This document shows, in pieces, positions 54,521-64,000 of a stretch of DNA of 64,000 bases. How positions within the stretch are numbered: the stretch's first letter is position 1; every line of letters starts with the position of its first letter. Made by a program: the position numbers and the translations under genes. Source of the stretch: Odontocerum albicorne. Its lineage: Eukaryota > Arthropoda > Insecta > Trichoptera > Odontoceridae. The DNA lies in the NCBI GenBank assembly GCA_949825065.1, contig OX463848.1, positions 29,269,549 through 29,333,548 of the forward strand. Direction: 5' to 3'. Under the pieces are notes generated by a model that had not been told where the DNA came from, ran no database searches, and saw nothing but the letters and a program-made list of their open reading frames with translations.

Positions 54521-54899
54521 ATTAGTAGAAGGGTGAGGCTGTTATTCACCCCACAACTTCCCAAATCTAGATACAGCTACCCTCATTTCCTGCTTCACGT
54601 TGAGTTTTGAGCGATATTTAGTTTTTCCGCAACGTAAAAATTAATACAGCTCCGAGCATGATTCGCGAGTGTCAGTTATGAGTAGATGTCGCTTTCTATT
54701 ACGAATCAGGGCATTCAATTAATATTGGCTAAAATTATTGAAATTTTCTAATATTCCGCAGTGCTCCATGACGAGGGGTGCACACTTTGAAAACCTCTGC
54801 AATATGGAAACTTTGGTGTTTCATAAAAAAATATTAAAACATGCTATAAAACAGAGGATGAGGAGATTTCTTTCTTTCAAAGACTTTACTTCTTTCAAA
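54521..54899. other. Spacer, nothing recognised
   Basis: It has moderate base composition and no coding or repeat match within the window. Confidence 0.35.
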
Positions 54900-55560
54900 A
54901 TTTAATTTACTTAGTCCAACTATACTTTTCTCGGTCGCCCTTTACCACGATTCTCAATTATGCTTGCATTATAAATTTGTTAAGTTAGTCTTTCTTCACC
55001 CACCTTTTCAACATGTCCATACCCTTTTGTTCAAAAATGTTCTTTTTCACCTTGCTTAACTTAAGTTTTTAGCTGAAATTCATACTTAATAATTACATTT
55101 ATTTTTCTGTCATGCATCGACATAACAATTATTCTTCTTAGTACACCCATTTTCGCAGTATTTGTTCGGATCTTTTCATAATTTTTCACGTCTACGTTTT
55201 ACTCTATACATTAAGGTTGGCACTGATACACTATTATGAACCGTCATTTACGCCGATCGTGATATTGCTTGATTTGAATATGTATTTTTTGTGCCCCATT
55301 TCATATTGCTACTCGCCTTTCATTATCTCGTTCCCCCTTTCCGACGTATTTACCTTTCATAGTGTTTAACTCGTATTTATTTTTATTGTATTTAAACCCT
55401 ACATTTACTATTTCACTGACCTTTTTCAATTACTTTGACTTGGAATTGCAAAATTCGTTCTCAGGCATTTTCTTCGCATTTCATGTGCAATTCAATTAGC
55501 ATAATATACAATTCATTTTGCGTAAATATTATATTATTGCTATATAGTTATATTTTCTCG
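54900..55560 (-). pseudogene. RTE-like LINE C-terminus, decayed
   Basis: Reverse translation across stops: FEQKGMDMLKRWVKKD (the VERMDEKR-type segment), GDREKYSW (GRGRPRRTW in intact copies), and further up the GSEAW...K region. Same family as 18745-19760. Confidence 0.5.
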
Positions 55561-56045
55561 ATCAACAAGATCACAACACAAATATAAAAAAATCAAAAAT
55601 GAGTTTAAAATTCACTTTCACAATTGTTTAGTAAACTAGAACAAAATACTATGATTTGCAAGATGAAAGATGCTGAGATATAACAGCTGTTAATCTGACC
55701 GAGTTAATCTAATTTAATGACATATTTTTTTATTCAAATCAGGTAACAGAAACTTCATAGAAATTTAAGCAATGACGAACTCGTATTTTTGCTGTTGAAG
55801 ATGATATAAAAATTCAAAAAATATATTAACCATTTTATCAATATAATACATTGAGATTTTGAAAAGGACCGAACATGAAAAATTATAGTCAATTGTAATC
55901 TAAACCAAAACTTCGAAATTGAGACATGGATTTTTGCGCTAAATATTTTACTCGAATATGGGCATTCGTTTTATATTTAAGGAGTACACGAAATCGAAGA
56001 ATATAAACCACAGCATTTTGATGAATTTGTCTGGATTTCACGATT
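55561..56045. other. AT-rich DNA, nothing recognised
   Basis: No feature was seen. Confidence 0.35.
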
Positions 56046-56049
56046 GTTA

Positions 56050-56470
56050 TACAACGCGTTTACTTGCATGAATCTCACTATGGTCAACCAACAGATAGAT
56101 GCTCTCGAGATGTGGTGTTGGAAGCAAATGTTCTATATGCCATGAACCATAAGGCTCACCAACATCTCTTACATCCAAAAATTTGCGTTTACCGAAGGGG
56201 GTTTTGACAATATGCCAAAAAATAATTCTAAAATACTTTCGGCATGTTACCAAAAAGATCAACGAAAGGCTCGAGAAGCTTATGGTCACGGAAAAAGTTG
56301 AGAAAAAATTAGCAAAGAGAAGTCTTTTACAAGATGGATGGACCAAAAGGTGTTAGGAGGATCCTTCTGAACGCTGCATTCAATATAGTCTAAGACCGAG
56401 AAGGATGGAGACAAATGGTGCACAAAGTTCCAAACATAGTAGATAATTACAACACTCATTGAACATGTGA
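56050..56470 (+). pseudogene. RTE-like LINE C-terminus of another subfamily
   Basis: QQIDALEMWCWKQMFYMP, RLTNISYIQK and, after a break, a FTRWMDQ segment. This is the INALEMWCWRRMLRI...RWSDQVK arrangement of the RTE-like elements whose endonuclease is seen at 42870-44530, so both may derive from one family. Confidence 0.6.
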
Positions 56471-56474
56471 TTGC

Positions 56475-56815
56475 ATTAGTTTCCATCTTCTACTCGAACT
56501 TTTTTATTCTAATTATTTGATCTTTTCTCAATTTTTGGATATTAATAACATAGCCGTATATTGACTGGCCTAAATAGTGACATTGCAGGACATGTGAATA
56601 AAGCCTTTATGATATAAGGATGCCTCAACCATATTATATTGAAAAATAAGTTCATGATAACAGAAAATAAAGCGAGCGTCTATAAACATATGTTGAACCT
56701 GTAATGACATAAGCTATTGAAAACAGAGCTTGTTCCAAACGAAGGCACTCCTTAGATCATCGAAAATTAAATTTTTAACTAGTAAAATACTCGGACAAAT
56801 TGAGAAGAATGTGTG
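56475..56815. other. Spacer, possible extra degenerate array unit
   Basis: The minus strand is open from 57001 to 56714 and runs through this stretch. CCCGGTTTCACACATTC (minus strand, about 56825-56809) echoes GGTTTCACATCAATA of the array units next door. Confidence 0.3.
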
Positions 56816-56819
56816 AAAC

Positions 56820-57300
56820 CGGGGGCATAATAAGATGGAGAAAACCGAAAAGACATTATAGGCGGGATCACGTTCAAAAAATGTATTAGAACCGGATTCT
56901 CCATATAGTATCTCATAGCGATGATCACCAGGCAAACCCACAAAAATATTTAGATATGGCTGGCAGTCCACATCTAAGGAATAATGCAGAAAAAAAATCA
57001 AGAATAAGATTTATTCTTACAACATTTTCTTGTCGAAGTTCATTCTCCGTTGTTCCATATATTATATTGATGTGAAACCTTGCGTAACCATTGGCAACAA
57101 TACATAATAAACCATTCATCTGACAATCCACATCCCAGGAATAATGCAGAAAAAAAGATCAAGAATCTATTTCAAGAATAAGATTTATTCTTACAACCTT
57201 TTCTCGTCGAAGTTCATTCTCCGTTGTTCCATATATTGATGTGAAACCTTTTGTAATCATTGGCAACAATACATAATATACCGTTCATCCATACAAATAT
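56820..57300 (-). repeat. Tandem array of about 160-bp exon-like units on the minus strand, three copies
   Basis: Unit cores on the minus strand run from about 57297 to 57193, 57133 to 57020 and 56972 to about 56850. The first and second share ATTATGTATTGTTGCCAATG and GGAACAACGGAGAATGAACT. The second and third share the acceptor-like lead TTTTCTGCATTATTCC and GTGGATTGTCAG / GTGGACTGCCAG starts. The core of unit 2 is followed by GTAAGAATAAATC, a donor-like site, and a pyrimidine-rich 47-nt gap ending CCTTAG. Encoded peptides: VDCQMNGLLCIVANGYARFH, then YGTTENELRQENV; and in unit 3 VDCQPYLNIFVGLPGDHRYE, then LYGESGSNTFFERDP. These look like duplicated short exons of an unrecognised gene, possibly still partly intact. 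Confidence 0.6.
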
Positions 57301-57695
57301 TTAAGAAGCATTTGACGCAAATGAACTCATTGTTTACATACTTACTGAAACTGTTATGTTTACAAAACGGAAAAATTATAAATTAAATTTTCAAAAGCAA
57401 TTTCTCTACCAGATTTACGCATTGCTTGCCACCGCTCTCGTTAAGTGCCGTTATGCGTGACGAACTCCACCGAAATGCAATCTTCGTCAAATAAAAGTCA
57501 TATGCTTGTTAATAATATTTTTTATCACTTTCATTTGCATCACCGTTATAAAAAAATATCAAATATTTAGAAAACTCAAGGAAATCAGTAGTTTCAAATC
57601 TTTTTGTATTTGGAAACTCTTGCAAATTGACATAAACTAATGATATGAAATATTGCGAAAAGCAAAATCTCACTAATAGTATAATGCTGAACCAT
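57301..57695. other. AT-rich DNA, nothing recognised
   Basis: It lies upstream of the exon-like array on its coding strand. No further unit could be recognised. Confidence 0.35.
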
Positions 57696-57699
57696 TTAT

Positions 57700-58350
57700 T
57701 TTTCTACATGTGAAAATTTATTCCAACCAACCTTTCAAAAGTTAATAAAGGAAGTTGTATGGCCACGAAAAAAATTCAAATAATTATTCCCCTTTGCATA
57801 ATTCATTACTAATGTACAAACTAAAAATAAAAGTGAGAAATCGTCAATCAAAGGAAAAGGAAGGGATGGTAAAGAAGAAAGAAAAGAAACACGTTATATT
57901 ACTGACTTGAAAATACAAGTTTTTTCAATAGCTTTATGAGAAATCGTTCAATATGAAAAATTACGGAGCGAGTCCCACATTAGTTTGTAACCAGTTCGAG
58001 AATCAGGGATAGTAAAGCGCGACGTAAAAAAGGGGGAACGATAAAACAAGTTTGAAAGCTCGGTTTGAATGTAGTGCACGTTCATATTTGGAAAGAGGCT
58101 GAATATTCTCGGCAAGTTAAGAAGAGCGACGGGACAGTTAAGGATATTATACAATAGTAACGGTATGTAATTTTTTTGCATATATTTCTTACGTTTAAAC
58201 AGTTAAGCTCTTTCTGGTATGAAATGGTGTACTTTCTCAGGTTGAAAATAAATTTCAGACAAACATTTTGTAGACGCATTTATTTGTCCAGCAGTTCCTT
58301 TCGATATATTCAAATAACAAAACCCTACATAGTCTGAAATCGGAAAGAGC
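57700..58350 (-). pseudogene. CR1-like LINE C-terminus and 3' tail
   Basis: 58279-58082 encodes MRLQNVCLKFIFNLRKYTIS and YQKELNCLNVRN. 58181-57948 continues with LLLYNILNCPVALLNLPR, matching the + strand copy at 21480-21650. The reversed 3' tail begins at about 57735. Frameshifted. Confidence 0.78.
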
Positions 58351-59284
58351 AGGTAACTTTTATAATTAAAATTAAACAGAAAACTTAAGAAGTAATATGT
58401 AAAAGATAATTTTGGAGGTCTTGTGGTAGCTTACGGTTAAATTATGTGTTGCAGTTGTCAATGCGGAGTGTGACTATTTCTGCTGAGAGTTTAGTATTTA
58501 TAGTATTTTAGAGTATTTAGGATAAATAAGTAAAATTTATGAGAAGTGAATGAGTCCACTTGGTCATAAAACTTGATTTGTGAAGCGCTTTTCTATATCC
58601 ACTATGAAAGTTTTTTTTTGCATTGATATGTAGTTGCACTCGACGATTAGCCTTTCCATTAAAACAATGTGAATTAAATTACAATCATAAAAAATATTCA
58701 GCGCCATTTCGTGACAATTCAAATATTATATTTATGTCAGGCAGCTACAAAGCACCAGAACAAAAATTCATTAAATTTGCTTCCGAGTAAAAACCAATCT
58801 GGGAACCGAATTGAGCCTGAGACGCCTGGATGCATATATAGTAAATCAGTAGACCAATGGGCCGACTTTTCCTCTGCAAAACTCTCCCCCACTCCCTTCA
58901 TTCTGTGCTTTATTTCATATTCATCAGCTTAAAATAAAGTCAACCATGTCTTTGTTATGTACCGAAATAAATTAATTTACATGAAACTATATATGTTTTA
59001 AATCATAAATATTAACTTTAAATATTTGTTTGCAATATTTCCAGTAAAAATAAATTAAATGGTTAGATTAAAAATAACACGAAAACTATATCGGTATATA
59101 CAACGAGTTTTTTAAATTAAACAATAAAATACCAAGGACTGTATAAATTCATCTGTGTTGAGATGTGCCCTTTGTATTTAATTTAATACATTTGTACGAT
59201 CTTTGTGAAATTTCATTTTGAATAAACGATTTTCAACCAAATTTAAAAAAACATATATATTTAGAATAAGTATTTCTATTAAAT
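58351..59284. other. AT-rich DNA, nothing recognised
   Basis: The open frame at 58711-58932 has no recognisable similarity. Confidence 0.4.
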
Positions 59285-59450
59285 TGAAGATTTGATTCCT
59301 TTTGATACCCATTTTTTGTTTAAAAGGGGTTTTAATCTGGTTTTGGCTTCAATCTTTTTTAATATATTTCTGGTTGGTGGAAAAGATTGGCACGTGGTTA
59401 TGCACCGCATAGTTGTACTGTATTTAATAAAAGTGTAATACAATGCAATA
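59285..59450 (+). mobile_element. SINE 3' two-thirds
   Basis: GGGGTTTTAATCTGGTTTTG body, TTTCTGGTTGGTGGAAAAGA core and GTTGTACTGTATTTAATAAA tail. The tRNA-like head is degraded. Confidence 0.65.
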
Positions 59451-59689
59451 TAAACATTCTAGCTTGTCAAATTGATAAGTGTAATTTTTAACGTTTCAAC
59501 ATTTTTACCAAAAGCCGTGCATTTGGTTCCACAGGTTTTATACATCTACACTAATTTTCTTCTTTGTATATTGTATTTCTTAGGCTCCTTGCCAAATAGG
59601 CTTGATGAAGATTGTCTAACTATTTTCTCATAGTCATCGTTTTATTTAAAGTGTTAAATCTAAATGTAAAAGGTGAAGAAAAGCACTCA

Positions 59690-59965
59690 CAGATGGGTTG
59701 GGCCTACGAGTATGTAACGACTGAATGAAGAAAGACTAACAAAATAAATATAAAGTTCAAATGTGAGTGGAAGGTGTGAAAAACGATAAAGAAATGTATG
59801 GTTGTATTAAGTGAATTATATGTTGAAAGAAGAAAACATTGAAAATCATGGAAATCGTAGGAGTTGTATGAAAAGGTTTATGGATGTAGAAGATACGAAG
59901 GATGTGTGGAGATAGAAAAGTCAGGGTTTCTTTCATTTCTGCCTACCCCGTCAGGAAAATTGCAT
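59690..59965 (+). mobile_element. RTE-like LINE C-terminal / 3' UTR fragment
   Basis: CTGAATGAAGAAAGACTAAC and CTGCCTACCCCGTCAGG correspond to the same stretches at 8710-8740 and 63440-63465. The frame is broken. Confidence 0.5.
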
Positions 59966-60392
59966 GTGATGTTATATATTTATTAAATCTAATAATTTCA
60001 ACGTTTTTTGAAATTATATTTAAAATAATTAGCTCAATAAATAAAAAAAAAACTAAGTAAATTTCAACTTGTCAACCATTTTGTCTAAATATAACACGCA
60101 ATGAACACGTGTTGCAAACTTGTATTAATACAATCGAAAGATTCAAAGAGGGCCAAACATCCTGCTTTACTTTAGGCGTGGATATGGTCAATGAATAAAA
60201 TTAATCACTTTATGAAATACTCCACAAATTTATCCAATTGAGAAATACAAATCATGATCTCATTTCACGGTGTGTGCGATTTTAACACAAATTAAAAAAT
60301 AATTTTATCGGCTTGTGAAATATTTTTGTAAAACACTCTGTGTTCCACTTATTCGTTTTTCTACAAAAATACTAGTAGAACGCGGTACATTT
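59966..60392. other. AT-rich DNA, nothing recognised
   Basis: No feature was seen. Confidence 0.35.
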
Positions 60393-60545
60393 TCGACCTC
60401 CGTGGCCTAGTTGATAAAATTCATGTCTCTCAATCCGGATTTTATGGATTCTAATCCCGTTGGAACCCGGTTTTTCTTTTAATAATTCCAGTTTGGATTT
60501 TACTTAAGGCCTCTTTAACATCTATCAAGTTGGTTATATACCCGA
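60393..60545 (+). mobile_element. SINE 5' two-thirds, tail cut off
   Basis: GACCTCCGTGGCCTAGTTGA (A-box), GGATTCTAATCCCG (mutated B-box) and body with CCGGTTTTTC. The match ends at AAGTTGGTTAT, where the tail core should begin. Confidence 0.75.
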
Positions 60546-60589
60546 TACTCCCTGAAAAGTTTCGCTGTGGGATACCGGTCAGGAAGCTT

Positions 60590-60900
60590 TTTAATTATTT
60601 TTATGATTAACTTTTGGTGCTAACCTAAAGATGTGCCTCTCTGTTAAGATACGATCCTCGCAAACGATATACCATAGGAAAGTTCCGACTGAAGAATATT
60701 TTTATCGAGCTTATTTCGAATTATACGGAAAATATACCCAAGTTTTCTGATTTTTGTATCCCAAGCGTTAATATGGACCTTCCAGAGAAGAAACTGATAA
60801 ATGAAAACTCCAAGATACTTTGTACTATTGAAAGTGGAGAACATTGACATCTGCTCCATTAGTCGACTCTTATGGTTAAAACTCTCAGAATTAGGCACTT
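60590..60900 (-). pseudogene. LINE reverse transcriptase thumb fragment
   Basis: 60898-60644 reads STKYLGVFIYQFLLWKVHIN, then IRKLGYIFRIIRNKLDK and LSYGISFA. This matches the KYLGVYID..L.W..HI and Y.F..LR pattern of non-LTR RT C-termini. Clade not assigned. Confidence 0.6.
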
Positions 60901-60979
60901 ACTTCGCAGTTCGTAATCGCACGTGTTGACAAACTACTGTACTTAAGCGTTAATACTAGATTAACTTGTTTTACTAAAG

Positions 60980-61062
60980 AGGAATCCTTTTTTTTATATC
61001 ATTGGGAATCGAACCCGAAACACGGTAAGTCAAGCGTTTTACCAACTAGGCTACGGAGGTCG
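60980..61062 (-). mobile_element. SINE head, minus strand, tRNA-like promoter intact
   Basis: The minus strand reads GACCTCCGTAGCCTAGTTGG (A-box) and GGGTTCGATTCCC (perfect B-box), then AAGGATTCC at the break-off. This is the best-kept RNA polymerase III head of the family in the window, but the 3' tail is absent. Confidence 0.78.
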
Positions 61063-61069
61063 TAACTAC

Positions 61070-62350
61070 AGATTATATTAAAAGAGTAAGAAATCTTTGA
61101 AAATATAAGAGATGTCACAAGTGTGTTTGTTGAATGATAAAGTAACTTTTTATATAAAACAGAAAACCTCACCTAAATATAGTTTGAAATTTTGAATGTG
61201 GAATTAGAGGAACCTTCGTGATATATGATTTCAATAAAATATTTCTTAAAATTTGAATATCAAAAGAAAAAAGAAATTAATCAAAAAGTTGATAACAATT
61301 AAGTGTTTTAAGGTTTCCCCTTGCTTTCGCTCAGAGTACACAAAAATATCATTCTTAAAATAACTAAATGGTTTTTCAATCATTCGTGTCTTCAACAAAT
61401 CCAAATTGGCTATGTAGACATGTCGGAGAGCATGACCGGGAAATAACATTGCATTCAACTCTATTAATCATACCTTCGAGTTAAGAACCACTGGCACGTA
61501 ATAGAATAGACGTGGGTGATTGAGTTATGATGAAATGTATTTAGCACTTTTCCAGGACACACAATTCTTATTGAATAAATATAATTCCTGAGAATTATAT
61601 TACCAGGAAGTTACTGCATGTTTCAATAAAGAGGCTTCGTTTTCTAGGTCGTATCAAGTTTATGAAAGATTATTGTAATATGACTGCTTACATTGTTATA
61701 TTGCTGTTATTCTTAAGAGAAGGTCAATCTTTCAAAATCATTTATGGCTTATTTAAAGTACCAGTGTCATATAAAATAGATAAATATTTCATGTTCGATA
61801 TCTGTGTAGCTAAATTTTCTCATTAAAGTACTGTGATATTTGTAACGATGTTCACAGCTATATTTTTGTATTTTGTAATCGTTACTTAAAGCCATATGAT
61901 ATATAAAAATAACTGATAAATATAAAACTTAAATAAAAATGTCTGCTGGAACAGACCAGGTTATTTCGTCTGTTATCAACAAGATGAAAATCAAATTCAA
62001 TCGAAATTATGCAATGAAAGAGTACTTCACGTGCAGTTAGTTCCCTTTTCCTTGATTTATATGAATTTATAAGTGTTTTTAGTGTCTAAAGATTAGTGAA
62101 TAATCCTTTTTAAGTTGAGTGCCTAATGTAAAGACATTTCCTTGTGTAATGTCCTCGGTTAAAGTGTGATTTTTATTCATGTGATTTATCTTTAAGTTTC
62201 TTTATTTTATTGTTTTAATTTGTAAAACGTACTATCCGAGTCATAATTTATTTTATTGTAAAAAGTATTCATAAATTTAAAACAAAAATTAAATCAAGAG
62301 CTGGTAAAAGAAGTAACGTGTGGAAACAAAAATACTCTAAAAGTTCGAAA
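61070..62350. other. AT-rich DNA, nothing recognised
   Basis: No coding or repeat match was found on either strand. Confidence 0.4.
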
Positions 62351-62354
62351 ATTA

Positions 62355-62699
62355 ATGGAAACACTTTTTAAAATAATATTTAAAAACTCAACCATATGTT
62401 ACAAAATGATAAACACTAATGAATACAAACTTATACTTGCAAACCTTATAACTTTATCTTACAACCAACAGCTCTTGAAATATTTGAATACCAATTATGA
62501 TGCTGTTCCACTAGCAAAGATGCTAATGCAAAAAAATATGAAATTCCAGCATCTGCTGGTCAACAAGCATTATTTATCTGCGTATGAGGTTCACGCGCAA
62601 TGTCTTGTCTCCAGCCAGGTCACAGTGTCCGGTGATAGATTGTATAGCTTCCGCACGTGTCTACAAAACGAATACAGTCAGCAGCTGTTGACGATTTGA
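62355..62699 (+). CDS. Unrecognised 114-residue open frame
   Basis: It starts METLFKIIFKN and ends QNEYSQQLLTI before TGA. The second half (YLSAYEVHAQCLVSSQVTVS and onward) is less A/T-biased than the first, and it contains CCAG|GTCACAGTG, which could be a splice donor. There is no domain, signal peptide or family match. It may be chance, or include a real exon. Confidence 0.2.
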   Translation: METLFKIIFKNSTICYKMINTNEYKLILANLITLSYNQQLLKYLNTNYDAVPLAKMLMQKNMKFQHLLVNKHYLSAYEVHAQCLVSSQVTVSGDRLYSFRTCLQNEYSQQLLTI

Positions 62700-63259
62700 T
62701 CCATAGTCTAGATTTCCTTACACTTACAAAAAAAGTGACTCTATTAGACCCACTTGTGCATACCAATTTTATATGAAGTGTGGCCCACTTCGTATGTGAT
62801 CATACTCAGAGTGCATCATTATCCGTAATAAGGAAAAACCATACAAAATTCATCGTTGGATCGCCCAAATGATTGCTGGTTTTTACGTCTCACTCCAACC
62901 GATTGATCCAAGCAAATAAACGAAAGGCTGATCGCCGATATCGGTCTGCTGTTTATTTGCTCATTTTACTATATGAGTAATAAAAATGTATCGTCTTCCA
63001 AATTGATTGATGGGAGAAGACGTGGAATGATAGGGGTACGTTTTTTTTCTTTTATGCGTTGTGCAACATTCCAAGACGGAGCACAACAAGTTGTTTAGTC
63101 ACAAAGGGCTTCAATATTATATTTGATTATCTCCATAATGAACAAAGCCAATGAATGTTGGTTTTTAAACCGCTACACTGGAAACTATTATCTCTAGAAT
63201 TCTAGTGTATCCAAGATAGATGATGTGTTTATTTTAATCAATTTAGTTAAATAACGGAT

Positions 63260-63480
63260 ATAAAGTGCTAATGTGAGTGGAAAGCGTATGAGAGACAGAC
63301 CGAGGAAGGTGTGGTTGGATCAAGTGAATGATATTCTGAAAGAAGGAGACGTAGAAAGTCAAAGTAATCATAGAATGTGTATGGATATACAAAATTCTAA
63401 TGTGTGTCGAGATAGGAAAGTTTAGCGCCCTGTCGTCTCTGACTATCCCGACAAGGATAGGGTAAGAGATATGTATGTAT
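63260..63480 (+). mobile_element. RTE-like LINE C-terminus and 3' UTR fragment
   Basis: RMRDRPRKVWLDQVNDILKE is the GRGRPR.W.DQ..D.L segment of the family. The 3' UTR has GACTATCCCGACAAGGATAG. It has the same layout as 8655-8965 and 59690-59965. Confidence 0.6.
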
Positions 63481-63484
63481 ATAT

Positions 63485-64000
63485 AAGCCTCGTCTCGTAT
63501 GTAATATTTCTGATTCAATTCAATGTACTCGTATCATGTTTGTGATTAGTAATTAATTTTGTATTTTCATAACTATTTATAGCAATTATTATGCCATAAT
63601 AATCTATGTATTATCAAGAATGTCAAGTTGCATTAACTTGAATGCTATTATTTTACGTTTGTGATCAATTAATTATATTTCAATTCGTAGCAATCAACGT
63701 TAATTTATGTACTTCCTTAATTTGAGTATTAAGGTCAATTATTTGGAACGATTGTTTAATTTTCAAGAACTTTCCATCATTTTATAAATATAATCATGAC
63801 GTATCAATATCAAGCCACATCCTGCCTCATCACTTTTTAATTTTAATAAGTTATTATTCTGGACTAATTAACCAAATATTGCTAATATATTCCAATTATT
63901 ACACTCGATCTTCACGACACGCGTTTTAACTGTATTCCAATATTTCAACAAGCCAGCTCATTTTATTTATTTCATTGTACAATCTTATATATTTCTGGCA
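63485..64000. other. AT-rich DNA to the window end, nothing recognised
   Basis: No feature was seen. Confidence 0.4.

Overview
The window is animal nuclear DNA, most likely insect. It is AT-rich and has long introns with GT-AG splice sites. It holds several Tc1/mariner elements with TA target duplications, a hAT element, several families of non-LTR retrotransposon and many tRNA-derived SINE copies. The one host gene that can be recognised belongs to the insect Yellow / major royal jelly protein family. The order of insect cannot be told from the sequence. There are no operons, CRISPR arrays or prokaryotic features.

Layout. 1-4480: SINE copies, a decaying array of exon-like units (1292-2275), a 58-bp tandem array (2848-3432) and a MITE with a candidate target duplication (3511-3745). 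4481-16779: five consecutive exons of the Yellow-family gene on the + strand. They join in frame at every junction and end in a stop, giving 315 residues; the N-terminal exon or exons are missing from what I can identify. Its introns are full of mobile DNA: LINE 3' fragments, a dispersed repeat with a nested MITE, a 280-bp tandem duplication, a Tc1/mariner-superfamily remnant, and an uninterrupted mariner transposase gene in the last intron. A perfect 67-bp inverted repeat brackets that last intron. 18.7-24.5 kb: nested transposons, including a hAT inside a CR1-like LINE and a mariner inside a LINE tail. 24.75-30.5 kb: a Jockey-type LINE on the - strand with both ORFs open, visibly richer in G+C than its surroundings. 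31.4-34.7 kb: a decayed CR1-like LINE carrying an inverted-dimer mariner. 35-50 kb: remnants of mariner-type, Jockey and RTE-like elements. 50-64 kb: mostly AT-rich DNA with a 35-bp tandem array, LINE and SINE relics, and a second exon-like tandem array on the - strand (56.8-57.3 kb).

How the parts relate. Apart from the Yellow gene, nearly everything recognisable is mobile DNA. The SINE copies share their 3' end with the CR1-like LINE, so that LINE is the likely source of the machinery that moved them. Layers of insertion can be ordered: hAT after LINE, mariner after LINE, SINE after LINE, MITE after the dispersed repeat. The least explained structures are the two arrays of short cysteine-containing exon-like units (around 1.3-2.3 kb and 56.8-57.3 kb), the inverted repeat around the last Yellow intron, and the mariner element built from two copies of its own 5' end.
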